Part shown: positions 1-5,256 of the stretch, piece after piece | Numbering within the stretch: position 1 is the stretch's first letter | Layout: every line of letters begins with the position of its first letter | From: DAOVQB01 sp023128935 | GTDB lineage: Bacteria; Eisenbacteria; RBG-16-71-46; CAIMUX01; WJJG01 | Reading direction: 5' to 3' | DNA: 5,871 nt | Assembly (NCBI GenBank): GCA_030628905.1 | Contig: DAOVQB010000240.1 | Span: 1-5,871, forward strand | Made by a program: the position numbers and the translations under genes | The notes under the pieces: model-generated | The model's database searches: none | The model's input: the letters and a program-made list of their open reading frames with translations, nothing else | Told to the model about the DNA's origin: nothing

Positions 1-83
1 CGGACCTCTGCAACCCTGGCCTCCTGCGCGCTCTCCTGAAGGATCCTGACGATCCTGTGGGCCACGCATTTTCCAGGAGCCAT
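1..83 (-). CDS. Unidentified protein, N-terminal fragment (cut by window edge)
   Basis: An open frame starts at ATG 83-81 and runs off the left edge with about 27 codons and no stop. It begins MAPGKCVAHRIVRILQESAQ. Its ATG lies one base past the TGA of the MinD-type relic (TGAGATG), the usual spacing of translationally coupled genes, so it is probably the next gene of the leftward operon. There is no strong Shine-Dalgarno sequence, only a purine stretch further upstream. I do not recognise the family. The visible part is charged, helix-like and has one Cys, with no obvious signal peptide or membrane segment. An alternative start is the GTG at codon 7. Confidence 0.45.
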   Translation of the reverse strand, partial: MAPGKCVAHRIVRILQESAQEARVAEV

Positions 84-84
84 C

Positions 85-519
85 TCAGGCGATTGCATCT
101 CTAACCCGCTCCCAAAGCGCGCAGATTTCTCTTGCTGCCGGACTGTCTCCGTTCTCTACCACAGACCTGCCATGCACCTGCGCACGGGTGACAGCGGGGT
201 CGTATTGGATGCGTCCGAGCACAGGGAGGCCCAACTCCTCTGCTTCTCTTTCCAGCTGGTCGGACAGCTCGGGATTGATGTCTGCCTTATTGATGCACAC
301 AACAGCCTTCGTCTTGAAATGCCGGGTCAGTTCCGCCACCCGCTTCATGTCGTGCAAACCCGAGAGGGTGGGTTCGGTTACCACCAGCGCCATCTGCGCA
401 CCTGTGATGGAGGCAATCACCGGGCAGCCGATCCCCGGCGATCCGTCTGCAATGAGCAGGTCGCGCTTCTGGGAGCCAGCCACAGCTCTGGCCTCCCCGC
501 GCACGAGAGAGACGAGCTT
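85..519 (-). pseudogene. MinD-type P-loop ATPase, C-terminal half only (Walker A half missing)
   Basis: The protein matches the second half of the anaerobe MinD/Mrp-like ATPases that carry a ferredoxin insert, partners of NifX-type proteins in ORP-like operons. Counting from GTG 504, visible motifs are the Walker B-like block ADGSPGIGCPVIAS (residues 19-32), VVTEPTLSGLHD (41-52), the base-recognition motif INKAD (71-75) and PVLGRIQYDPAVT (94-106). Conserved sequence extends upstream of the GTG as KLVSLVR to position 519, where it meets an in-frame TGA (522-520). Family members are near 280-300 residues and start with a GKGGTGKT-type P-loop followed by two [4Fe-4S] motifs. None of this lies in the 61 bases between here and the preceding gene. 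No Shine-Dalgarno precedes GTG 504. It is most likely a deletion relic. A separately translated C-terminal fragment or an assembly deletion are the alternatives. It could not bind ATP on its own. Confidence 0.75.
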
Positions 520-580
520 TCAGCATTTTTGGTTTGTCGCCTGCTCCTCGCTGGGTGCCCCGATGCCGGCGCTTGTCCGT

Positions 581-1627
581 CTATGCTTCATGCAGCGACA
601 GCGCGTCGCTGGGGCACACCGCAACGCACTGCCCGCAGCCGTTGCACTTCTCCTTGTCCACTCGCGCCACATCGTGCACCGAGATGGCACCTACAGGGCA
701 GACTTGCTCACACTGCCCGCAGGAAGTGCAGGTTTCTGCGTCAACAACGGCGATCAACGCAGCAGCACCCGTTCCCTGCTCCATTTCCGCGATACGCGTG
801 TTCACAGCCTGGAGCTGAGATGCTATCGCCGCAGCCTGAGTTCTCAACGCTTCGACTTCCTGCTGCGGGTTCGATGAACGCGGTACTATAGGATCAACGG
901 ATAGCTGTCCCCGACCGAACACATCGGGGACCGCACCAGGTTCCATGGGGGCACCCATGCCTCCGGCTCCTCCTCTGCCTCCGGCTGCGCCCGTGCCTCG
1001 GCCCATGCCTTGACCCATGCCCCGGCCTTGACCCATGCCCCGGCCCATGCCTCGGCCCATACCCCGGCCCATGCCTCGGCCCATGCCCTGTCCCATGCCT
1101 TGACCCGCGCCTTGACCCATGCCCCGGCCCATGCCTTGACCCAGGCCCCGGCCTATACCTTGACCCATGCCCTGTCCCCCACCATACCCGGCGCTCATTT
1201 CACCGGCTGTTGTCGACGGCTCTTGAGACAAGACGGGCTGGGCCGCGCCTGTGCTTGGCGCGTCGCCCATACCGAAATGACTCGCGACATTGGGCTGGCT
1301 GGCGACGTTCAGTTGTGCGGCCTTGAATCGCTCAACCACCTCCGCGACGGTACCACTACATTCGGTAGTCACGCCGATGCCAGCAGCGGAAAGCGTTTGA
1401 TGGGCATTAGGACCACAATTGCCTGTCAGGACGAACCGTACACCCTTTTCCGCCATCAGCTGGGCCGACTGGATTCCCGCGCCTCCCCCAAGCGACAAGT
1501 TGGGGTTCTCGACGACCTCGAAATTCATGTCTTCCATTTCGATCAGGATGAAGTACGAGCAGCGACCGAATCGCGCGTCCAGTGTCGCATCCAGCGAAGG
1601 TCCCGTCGCCGTGAGAGCGACTTTCAT
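581..1627 (-). CDS. NifX-type cofactor-binding protein fused to a Gly-Met-Arg repeat and a 2x[4Fe-4S] ferredoxin domain
   Basis: The product is 348 residues. Residues 1-118 form a NifX/NifB-C-type domain with the family blocks ARFGRC (18-23), GGGAGIQSAQ (47-56) and LTGNCGPNA (67-75). Related domains bind FeMo-cofactor precursors or, in orange protein, a Mo-Cu cluster. Residues 119-150 are a linker, 151-212 a run of GMGR/GMGQ tetrapeptides, and 255-284 a predicted amphipathic helix resembling the DUF5320 C-terminal helix. Residues 295-348 carry two CxxCxxCxxxCP motifs (Cys 300, 303, 306, 310 and 328, 331, 334, 338), expected to hold two [4Fe-4S] clusters. There is no signal peptide, so it should be cytoplasmic. 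ATG 1627 is chosen because it starts beta-strand 1 (MKVALTATGP) and has a purine-rich GGGGGGAA about six bases upstream. It is the fourth gene of the leftward operon. Most NifX proteins end at the Gly-rich tail, so the added ferredoxin is notable. Electron transfer during cofactor loading is an inference. Confidence 0.9.
   Translation of the reverse strand: MKVALTATGPSLDATLDARFGRCSYFILIEMEDMNFEVVENPNLSLGGGAGIQSAQLMAEKGVRFVLTGNCGPNAHQTLSAAGIGVTTECSGTVAEVVERFKAAQLNVASQPNVASHFGMGDAPSTGAAQPVLSQEPSTTAGEMSAGYGGGQGMGQGIGRGLGQGMGRGMGQGAGQGMGQGMGRGMGRGMGRGMGRGMGQGRGMGQGMGRGTGAAGGRGGAGGMGAPMEPGAVPDVFGRGQLSVDPIVPRSSNPQQEVEALRTQAAAIASQLQAVNTRIAEMEQGTGAAALIAVVDAETCTSCGQCEQVCPVGAISVHDVARVDKEKCNGCGQCVAVCPSDALSLHEA
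992..1177 (-). repeat. 12-bp tandem repeat coding for GMGR/GMGQ tetrapeptides
   Basis: Inside the NifX-ferredoxin gene, about fifteen imperfect 12-bp units (minus strand, roughly GGCATGGGCCGA/CAA) encode GxGM-type tetrapeptides at residues 151-212. The phase is broken once, by a two-residue step (GMGQGRGM). Neighbouring units differ mostly at third positions and at the Arg/Gln codon. This looks like slippage growth kept in frame by selection. The product is a flexible, cationic, Met-rich linker. The plus strand of this segment appears as repeated CCCATGCC. Confidence 0.9.
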
Positions 1628-1708
1628 TGTGATTCCCCCCGGTATCGTCCCGCCCTGCCTAAGGCTTGCACTTTGGTCACCCCGGCCATTGCGACGGTAC
1701 GCTCTCGG

Positions 1709-2089
1709 TTACTCGGTCTTCTCTGTGCCCTGAGATTCGAGCTCCTGAATTCGCTTCCTGATGCCGTCCATGGCATCCTCGAAGTACTCGGACTGTTGCT
1801 TGAGGGCGTCCAGTTCCCGTTCCTTTGTCAACGCCGATCCAAACGGAGTGGCAAACGGTGTCGTGTTGGCCGGCCAGCCCACGGCCGCCCGCTGCCATCC
1901 GGTCAAACCGGTCGCATAGAACCGGTTGCGCCGACCCCAACCGCCACCGCCGCGGCCCCCTCCCCAGAAGCCTCGTCCTCCTCCAATGGGATTCATAGAA
2001 CCGGGAAACTGGTACCCCGCGCAGTAACCTGCCGCGCGGCCGGTCATCGGGCCCGTACCGGCAGGCCCTGTTCCGTCTCCACCTGGCAT
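1709..2089 (-). CDS. DUF5320 family protein with C-terminal helix
   Basis: The product is 126 residues and has the DUF5320 layout. The N-terminus contains GTGPMTGRAAGYCAGY (11-26). A Gly/Trp/Arg-rich middle (about 36-56) and the block RNRFYATGLTGWQRA (54-68) follow. The last 35 residues (about 87-121) are a charged, probably coiled-coil helix. The function of the family is unknown. Its genes commonly sit beside NifX-type and MinD-type ATPase genes in anaerobes. The ATG at 2089 is well supported by AAAGGAGA seven bases upstream. The gene is preceded by an 80-bp spacer and followed by an 81-bp spacer, and I see no promoter or terminator in either, so it is probably cotranscribed. The C-terminal helix resembles the one inside the downstream NifX-ferredoxin protein, so the two proteins might pair through it (inference). 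Confidence 0.88.
   Translation of the reverse strand: MPGGDGTGPAGTGPMTGRAAGYCAGYQFPGSMNPIGGGRGFWGGGRGGGGWGRRNRFYATGLTGWQRAAVGWPANTTPFATPFGSALTKERELDALKQQSEYFEDAMDGIRKRIQELESQGTEKTE
2019..2053 (-). repeat. Paralogue repeat, copy 1 (DUF5320 GPMTGRAAGYCAG block)
   Basis: This 35-bp segment matches 2390-2424 at 33 of 35 positions by my reading. It codes for the conserved GPMTGRAAGYC block of the longer DUF5320 gene. The rest of the two genes has diverged far more, so the identity is local. Confidence 0.8.
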
Positions 2090-2169
2090 GATGATTCTCC
2101 TTTTTCTGTATGGGATCCTATGATCGTCATTTCATTGCGTGCTCGAAATCCTTGATATTCTCACCCGCA

Positions 2170-2460
2170 TCACCCCCATCCGCGACCCCGACCTCGCCTG
2201 AGAGGATGACCAGAACCGCGCCCCAACCCTCGGCCGAAGCGCCCGACTGGTCTACCCCAAGCCGGAGCGAAAGCCGCACCGTAGCCGAAAGGCGCGCGGT
2301 ACGGCCCCGGACCGTAGGCTGGAGCGTGGGGCCAGGTCCACTCGCCTCGACCGGGAGCTAGACCCATGTACCCGGGAGCCGGGTAGCCGGCGCAGTATCC
2401 TGCCGCGCGGCCAGTCATCGGGCCTAATCCGAGTGGTCCCGTTCGGTTGCCTGCTGGCAT
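2170..2460 (-). CDS. Short DUF5320 family protein lacking the C-terminal helix
   Basis: The product is 96 residues and shares the N-terminal GPLGLGPMTGRAAGYCAGY block (9-27) with its neighbour. It then becomes Pro/Gly/Tyr-rich (28-68) and ends in an Arg-Gly-rich tail (69-96, GRFGRGLGRG type). The predicted helix at the end of its paralogue is absent. ATG 2460 is set by AAAGGAG about nine bases upstream. The single Cys in GYCAG is the only evident candidate metal ligand. The basic tail suggests contact with nucleic acid or an acidic protein, but nothing more can be said of function. Its first codons are nearly identical in DNA to those of its neighbour, which indicates duplication or gene conversion. 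Confidence 0.85.
   Translation of the reverse strand: MPAGNRTGPLGLGPMTGRAAGYCAGYPAPGYMGLAPGRGEWTWPHAPAYGPGPYRAPFGYGAAFAPAWGRPVGRFGRGLGRGSGHPLRRGRGRGWG
2390..2424 (-). repeat. Paralogue repeat, copy 2 (DUF5320 GPMTGRAAGYCAG block)
   Basis: This is the partner of 2019-2053, lying in the shorter DUF5320 gene in the same orientation. The two differences seen fall at position 9 (A/T) and position 24 (G/A) of the plus-strand segment. Confidence 0.8.
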
Positions 2461-2508
2461 CGTTATCAGCTCCTTTCTCTTCTCTCTGATGGTTGTTTCC
2501 TCATGGTC

Positions 2509-2895
2509 CTATTGCCGGTACCTGCCACGGCGATGCCGACCTCGATATCGACGGCGCTGGCCACGGCAGCCTGGCATCAAGAATGCTTGCTGTGTCAATT
2601 GCCCCGAAAGAAACGCCCGAAGGACCTCTTCCACCAACCCGCAAGTATTCGGGATTACCCACACCCCCGCGGAGGTCAGGATTGCCTCGAGCGGCCGGGA
2701 AATAGCACCGCAGATTAATACATGCGCTCCGAGTTCCGCGAGGCGTTTGGACCTTTCGACAAGCCCGGTATTCTCGAAGCGTGCCTCCCGTCGTCCAAGC
2801 TCCTTGCCCCCTTCCACGTCCACCAGCACAAGATGCCTGGCCACGTCGAATACGGGCGAGATTCTGCCTTTGAATGTTGGAATGACAACTGTCAT
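2509..2895 (-). CDS. Small NifX-like (orange-protein-type) cofactor-binding protein
   Basis: The product is 128 residues. It has a complete NifX-type domain: VVIPTFKGRISPVFDVAR (3-20), AELGAHVLICGAISRPLEA (53-71), VWVIPNTCG (78-86) and VEEVLRAFLSGQL (88-100). The tail FLMPGCRGQRRRYRGR (105-120) contains a Cys and many Arg. Cys 62, 85 and 110 are candidate ligands. Relatives bind Fe-Mo or Mo-Cu clusters, so cofactor binding is a family-based inference. ATG 2895 is preferred because it starts at beta-strand 1. The in-frame ATG at 2943 would add 16 unconserved residues and place the sigma-54 promoter inside the coding sequence. No Shine-Dalgarno precedes either start. It is the first gene of the leftward operon, with a 48-bp spacer to the short DUF5320 gene. 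Confidence 0.88.
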   Translation of the reverse strand: MTVVIPTFKGRISPVFDVARHLVLVDVEGGKELGRREARFENTGLVERSKRLAELGAHVLICGAISRPLEAILTSAGVWVIPNTCGLVEEVLRAFLSGQLTQQAFLMPGCRGQRRRYRGRHRRGRYRQ

Positions 2896-2909
2896 CGTTG
2901 AGGTGCAAC

Positions 2910-2924
2910 GCAATATGCATGCCA
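2910..2924 (-). promoter_or_regulatory. Sigma-54 (-24/-12) promoter of the leftward operon
   Basis: The minus strand reads TGGCATGCATATTGC. This matches the consensus TGGCACG-N4-TTGC with GG and GC exactly spaced and one base off in the -24 box. It points at the NifX-like gene, and the divergent neighbour is a sigma-54 activator, which strengthens the call. The -12 C is at 2910, so transcription should start near 2898, only about three bases before ATG 2895. Confidence 0.78.
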
Positions 2925-2965
2925 CAGCAGAGCGCGATAGCATAATTCGCTGTCATTACAGCTAG

Positions 2966-3155
2966 TTATGTATTGGTGCCAGCCCGATCTTCCCACAAAG
3001 TCATGCTGGAGCTGGGTCCGTGGAGGACCCAGCGCAACTCGCTCAGTAGCACGCAGTCCATGCTCAAGAACCACAGGCGCAACTGGTTGCCCCGCCGGCC
3101 CAGCGTGCTAGTGCGATCATAGAACAGACCCTTGTTGGTGTTCCTTGATCCGGTT
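2966..3155 (-). pseudogene. IS1380-family transposase, C-terminal remnant (frameshifted)
   Basis: In one frame (3155-3132) the minus strand encodes NRIKEHQQ. One base further, in a second frame (3130 downward), it continues GLFYDRTSTLGRRGNQLRLW and then SMDCVLLSELR. Joined, these match from memory the end of IS1380-type transposases (NRIKEQQ-x-LFADRTS-x-RANQLRLWF-x-VLL-x-LRR). One extra G in GGG near 3131 explains the frame change. After LSELR the match fades, and a possible third frame carries TQLQH near 3015, suggesting a second frameshift. No terminal inverted repeats or N-terminal DDE catalytic region were found. It is a dead fragment. The assignment rests on recalled family motifs, not on a search. 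Confidence 0.6.
3011..3033. repeat. Inverted repeat, 9-bp perfect arms and 5-nt loop
   Basis: GCTGGGTCC (3011-3019) and GGACCCAGC (3025-3033) flank GTGGA. No T-run follows on either strand, so it is a poor terminator. Its centre is about 124 bp upstream of the predicted sigma-54 start, a usual distance for activator sites. It also lies inside the transposase remnant, so it may be accidental. Confidence 0.6.
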
Positions 3156-3318
3156 CCTTCTCCAGTGCAAATACGTGCGCCGGGCATGCTCGAGCCCGCG
3201 GCTGACCGCCCGCCCAAAAGGGCCATTGCTGCGCGCCAACCCCAGCACTTGGTCCGCGGCGCGATTCACACCAGGCCATGATCCTCACGGGACAGATCTC
3301 CTGATTCGCTTGTAAGCC

Positions 3319-3344
3319 TTTGTTGCTACGTACGTTCCAACGAA
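3319..3344. promoter_or_regulatory. Imperfect 26-bp dyad, possible operator
   Basis: The core GTTGctACGTACGTtcCAAC (3322-3341) is symmetric except for two mismatched pairs. It extends to TT/AA at both ends with one more mismatch. It lies about 180 bp before the regulator start and about 434 bp from the predicted sigma-54 start. It could bind the Fis-type dimer of the regulator, but no second copy was found. Confidence 0.3.
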
Positions 3345-3521
3345 TCAGTCCGCCAGTACTGGTCTCTTGGCAAAGCAATGGGGTGCAGCGAAGTGCGACA
3401 GCAATTCGAGCAAATTGCATTGATAGCCGACAAGCGATCCTTGCATATAGCATTGTTATCTGCCAATCTCAGAAGGGACAAGCAGGAGCGGCAATAGGGC
3501 CGCCAATGGATGTGAGATGAG

Positions 3522-4886
3522 ATGAAAGAAACAGCATTCAAGTCACGCCAAGATGTGATCCTTGATTCGATCAATGAAGGCGTCTTCACGGTTGACCTCA
3601 ACTGGCGAATAGAATCGTTCAACCAGGCCGCTGAGAATATAACCGGCGTCAAGCGCGAAGACGCCATAGGTCACCCGTGCAACGAGGTCTTTCGGGCAAG
3701 TATCTGCGAGAATGCCTGTGCATTGAGAAAAACCCTGGCAACGGGGAGGCCGACGGTCGACACGACTGTCTACATAGTCGACGCGACAGGTAACAGGATT
3801 CCCATCCAGATCTCCGCTGCCGTTCTCCGCGATAAGGAAGGACAGATCATGGGGGGGGTGGAGACATTTCAAGACCTCAGACAAGTGGAGGAGCTACGCA
3901 AGAGGCTACAGGAGAAACATACCTTTGCCGACATCGTGGGCAAAAGTCCTGCCATAACGCAGCTTTTTGATATCTTGCCCCAGATTGCTGACAGCGAGAG
4001 CAACGTGTTGATCGATGGGGCCAGCGGTACGGGCAAGGAACTCTTCGCCCGGGCCATTCATGATCTGTCTTCCAGGCCAAAGAAGCTGTTCGTCGCAGTC
4101 AACTGTGGGGCACTTCCGGATACTCTATTGGAATCGGAGCTTTTTGGCTACAAAGCCGGTGCATTCACGGATGCCAAGAGGGACAAGCATGGACGATTCG
4201 CGCTCGCGAACGGAGGAACGCTCTTTTTGGACGAAATCGGTGATATCTCACCAGCCATGCAAGTGCGGCTGCTACGGGTGCTGCAAGAAAGAACATTCGA
4301 ACCGCTGGGATCCATTGAGCCGGTTCGTTCCAACGCGAGGGTGATAGCCTCGACAAACAAGGATCTCCGAAAGCTCGTTCGCGATGGCAATTTTCGTCAA
4401 GATCTCTTCTATCGCATTCATGTGGTCCACATCGAGATACCCAGCTTGCGCAGCCGCAGAGAGGATATCCCGCTCCTACTTGAGCACTTCATCGCCAAGT
4501 TCAACCGATTACAAGGCAAACATGTGACCGGACTTTCTCAGGAGGTGCTTCCTATCCTCATGGAGCACGACTACCCAGGGAACGTCCGGGAACTCCAGAA
4601 CATCGTTGAACACACCTTCGTGCTCTGCCGGAGCGGCCCGATACAATTCCAACATCTTCCACCATACCTGCGGGGTAAGGCGGTTCATAGTAAGAGCAGC
4701 TTGTGTGGAACGAATCTCAAGTCTATGGAGAAGGTATTCATCGCCGAGACTCTTCGCAAGCGCAACGGTAATCGTACGCTTGCCGCCAAAGACCTCGGTA
4801 TCAATGTCAGCACGCTCTACCGCAAGATCAGGGCGTTGAAGATTGAGGTCCCCGAAACCGATGGCCGACGCAAGAGTCTGCGGTAG
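3522..4886 (+). CDS. PAS-domain sigma-54-dependent transcriptional activator (NtrC/NifA type)
   Basis: The product is 454 residues. Residues 8-120 form a PAS sensor domain containing a Cys group, HPCNEVFRASICENAC (Cys 53, 62, 66). A short helix (121-132) leads to the AAA+ domain. This has Walker A GASGTGKE (166-173), the sigma-54-contact loop GAFTDA (213-218), Walker B GGTLFLDEIGD (231-241), sensor I STNKDL (277-282), the arginine-finger region FRQDLFYRI (291-299) and sensor II YPGNVREL (351-358). A Fis-type helix-turn-helix lies at 403-437 (AAKDLGINVSTLYRKI). It should hydrolyse ATP to open sigma-54 promoters. It has no receiver domain, so sensing is through PAS. ATG 3522 is close to the upstream in-frame stop (TGA 3513-3515) and has GATGAG just before it. 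Orientation and the -24/-12 site make the leftward operon its likely target, as in the D. vulgaris ORP locus. The loop reads GAFTDA instead of the usual GAFTGA. Confidence 0.95.
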   Translation: MKETAFKSRQDVILDSINEGVFTVDLNWRIESFNQAAENITGVKREDAIGHPCNEVFRASICENACALRKTLATGRPTVDTTVYIVDATGNRIPIQISAAVLRDKEGQIMGGVETFQDLRQVEELRKRLQEKHTFADIVGKSPAITQLFDILPQIADSESNVLIDGASGTGKELFARAIHDLSSRPKKLFVAVNCGALPDTLLESELFGYKAGAFTDAKRDKHGRFALANGGTLFLDEIGDISPAMQVRLLRVLQERTFEPLGSIEPVRSNARVIASTNKDLRKLVRDGNFRQDLFYRIHVVHIEIPSLRSRREDIPLLLEHFIAKFNRLQGKHVTGLSQEVLPILMEHDYPGNVRELQNIVEHTFVLCRSGPIQFQHLPPYLRGKAVHSKSSLCGTNLKSMEKVFIAETLRKRNGNRTLAAKDLGINVSTLYRKIRALKIEVPETDGRRKSLR

Positions 4887-4989
4887 ACGACAAGTTGGTC
4901 ATCCCCTTTGGCAAGACTCTGAGAGTGCTCTGGATCGCGTCGGGCTTGGTAGGCCATTTGCGGTCTCTCATCTGGCAAGGACGCCCTGA

Positions 4990-5127
4990 GTCGGGCGGTT
5001 CGAGTGGCTAAATGTGGCGGGGCGCCTTCTGAGCCTGGCGACAGGACACACGCTGGGACTTCCAGCTTCCCAGCATATCGAGGATCGCTACGAGTCCTTG
5101 CTCGCTTCGCTGGAAGAAGCAGCGTAG
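4990..5127 (+). pseudogene. Possible C-terminal remnant of an unidentified protein
   Basis: Between an in-frame TGA (4987-4989) and TAG (5125-5127) lie 45 sense codons. The translation looks like a real protein end: RFEWLNVAGRLLSLATGHTL, then HIEDRYESLLASLEEAA. It has a balanced composition and a helical charged tail. A GTG at 5014 could start a 37-residue peptide, but no ribosome binding site is visible. No family is recognised. It may be the tail of a deleted gene, or chance. Confidence 0.3.
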
Positions 5128-5141
5128 ATTAATGACGCTTT

Positions 5142-5161
5142 GGGCCTAGGCCCCGATCGGG
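5142..5161. repeat. Two overlapping perfect palindromes
   Basis: GGGCCTAGGCCC (5142-5153) and CCCGATCGGG (5152-5161) are each perfectly self-complementary and share two bases. They lie between two converging genes. They might act as a weak bidirectional terminator or a protein site, but neither has a loop or T-run. Confidence 0.45.
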
Positions 5162-5256
5162 TGCTGGACAACCGGCTTCCATGGTCAGCTAGAATGGGGA
5201 ATGCGATTTTGGGAAACCTAGCCCGGATGGAGTTTTCGGGATGGACAGCCGTCTCC

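Larger units (their letters stand above)
2896..3521. other. Divergent regulatory spacer with a decayed transposase fragment
   Basis: This 626-bp stretch separates the leftward operon from the rightward regulator. From the left it holds the sigma-54 promoter, a frameshifted IS1380-type transposase end (2966-3155), a 9-bp-arm inverted repeat (3011-3033), a small dyad GCAAC-TG-GTTGC (3079-3090), a dyad around ACGTACGT (3319-3344), the palindrome CCAGTACTGG (3353-3362) and a GCAATT/AATTGC dyad (3401-3418). For the regulator I see only a poor sigma-70-like candidate (TTGATA at 3420, CATATA at 3444). I see no intact gene in this stretch. Confidence 0.7.
4887..5256. other. Convergent spacer between regulator and MNT gene
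   Basis: This 370-bp stretch separates the converging regulator and MNT genes. It holds a 45-codon protein-like open stretch on the plus strand (4990-5127), an inverted repeat GCTGGGA/TCCCAGC with a 9-nt loop (5052-5074) and two overlapping palindromes (5142-5161). I see no hairpin followed by a T-run in either direction, so no classical terminator can be assigned for either gene. Confidence 0.6.

Noticed and set aside
172..891. Plus-strand open frames antisense to the MinD-type relic and ferredoxin domain.
   Set aside because: They are shadows of conserved minus-strand sequence, with no family motif and Arg/Ser/His-rich composition.
992..1177. Repeats considered as a CRISPR array.
   Set aside because: Units are 12 bp without spacers and code for in-frame tetrapeptides.
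1010..2155. Long plus-strand open frame of 381 codons rich in Thr-His-Ala-Pro-Ala repeats.
   Set aside because: It lies antisense to the NifX-ferredoxin and DUF5320 genes. Its repeats are the reverse complement of the 12-bp GMGR units, and the opposite strand has clear domains and ribosome binding sites.
2975..2981. Second TGGCAC-like -24 element on the minus strand.
   Set aside because: The bases at the -12 position read ATA, not TTGC, so the site is incomplete.
3064..3453. Minus-strand open frame of 129 codons upstream of the operon.
   Set aside because: No motif, Cys/Arg/Trp-rich composition, no ribosome binding site. It overlaps the transposase remnant in another frame.
3320..3520. Plus-strand 66-codon open frame ending at the regulator start.
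   Set aside because: No recognisable domain and no good ribosome binding site. It runs through the regulatory dyads.
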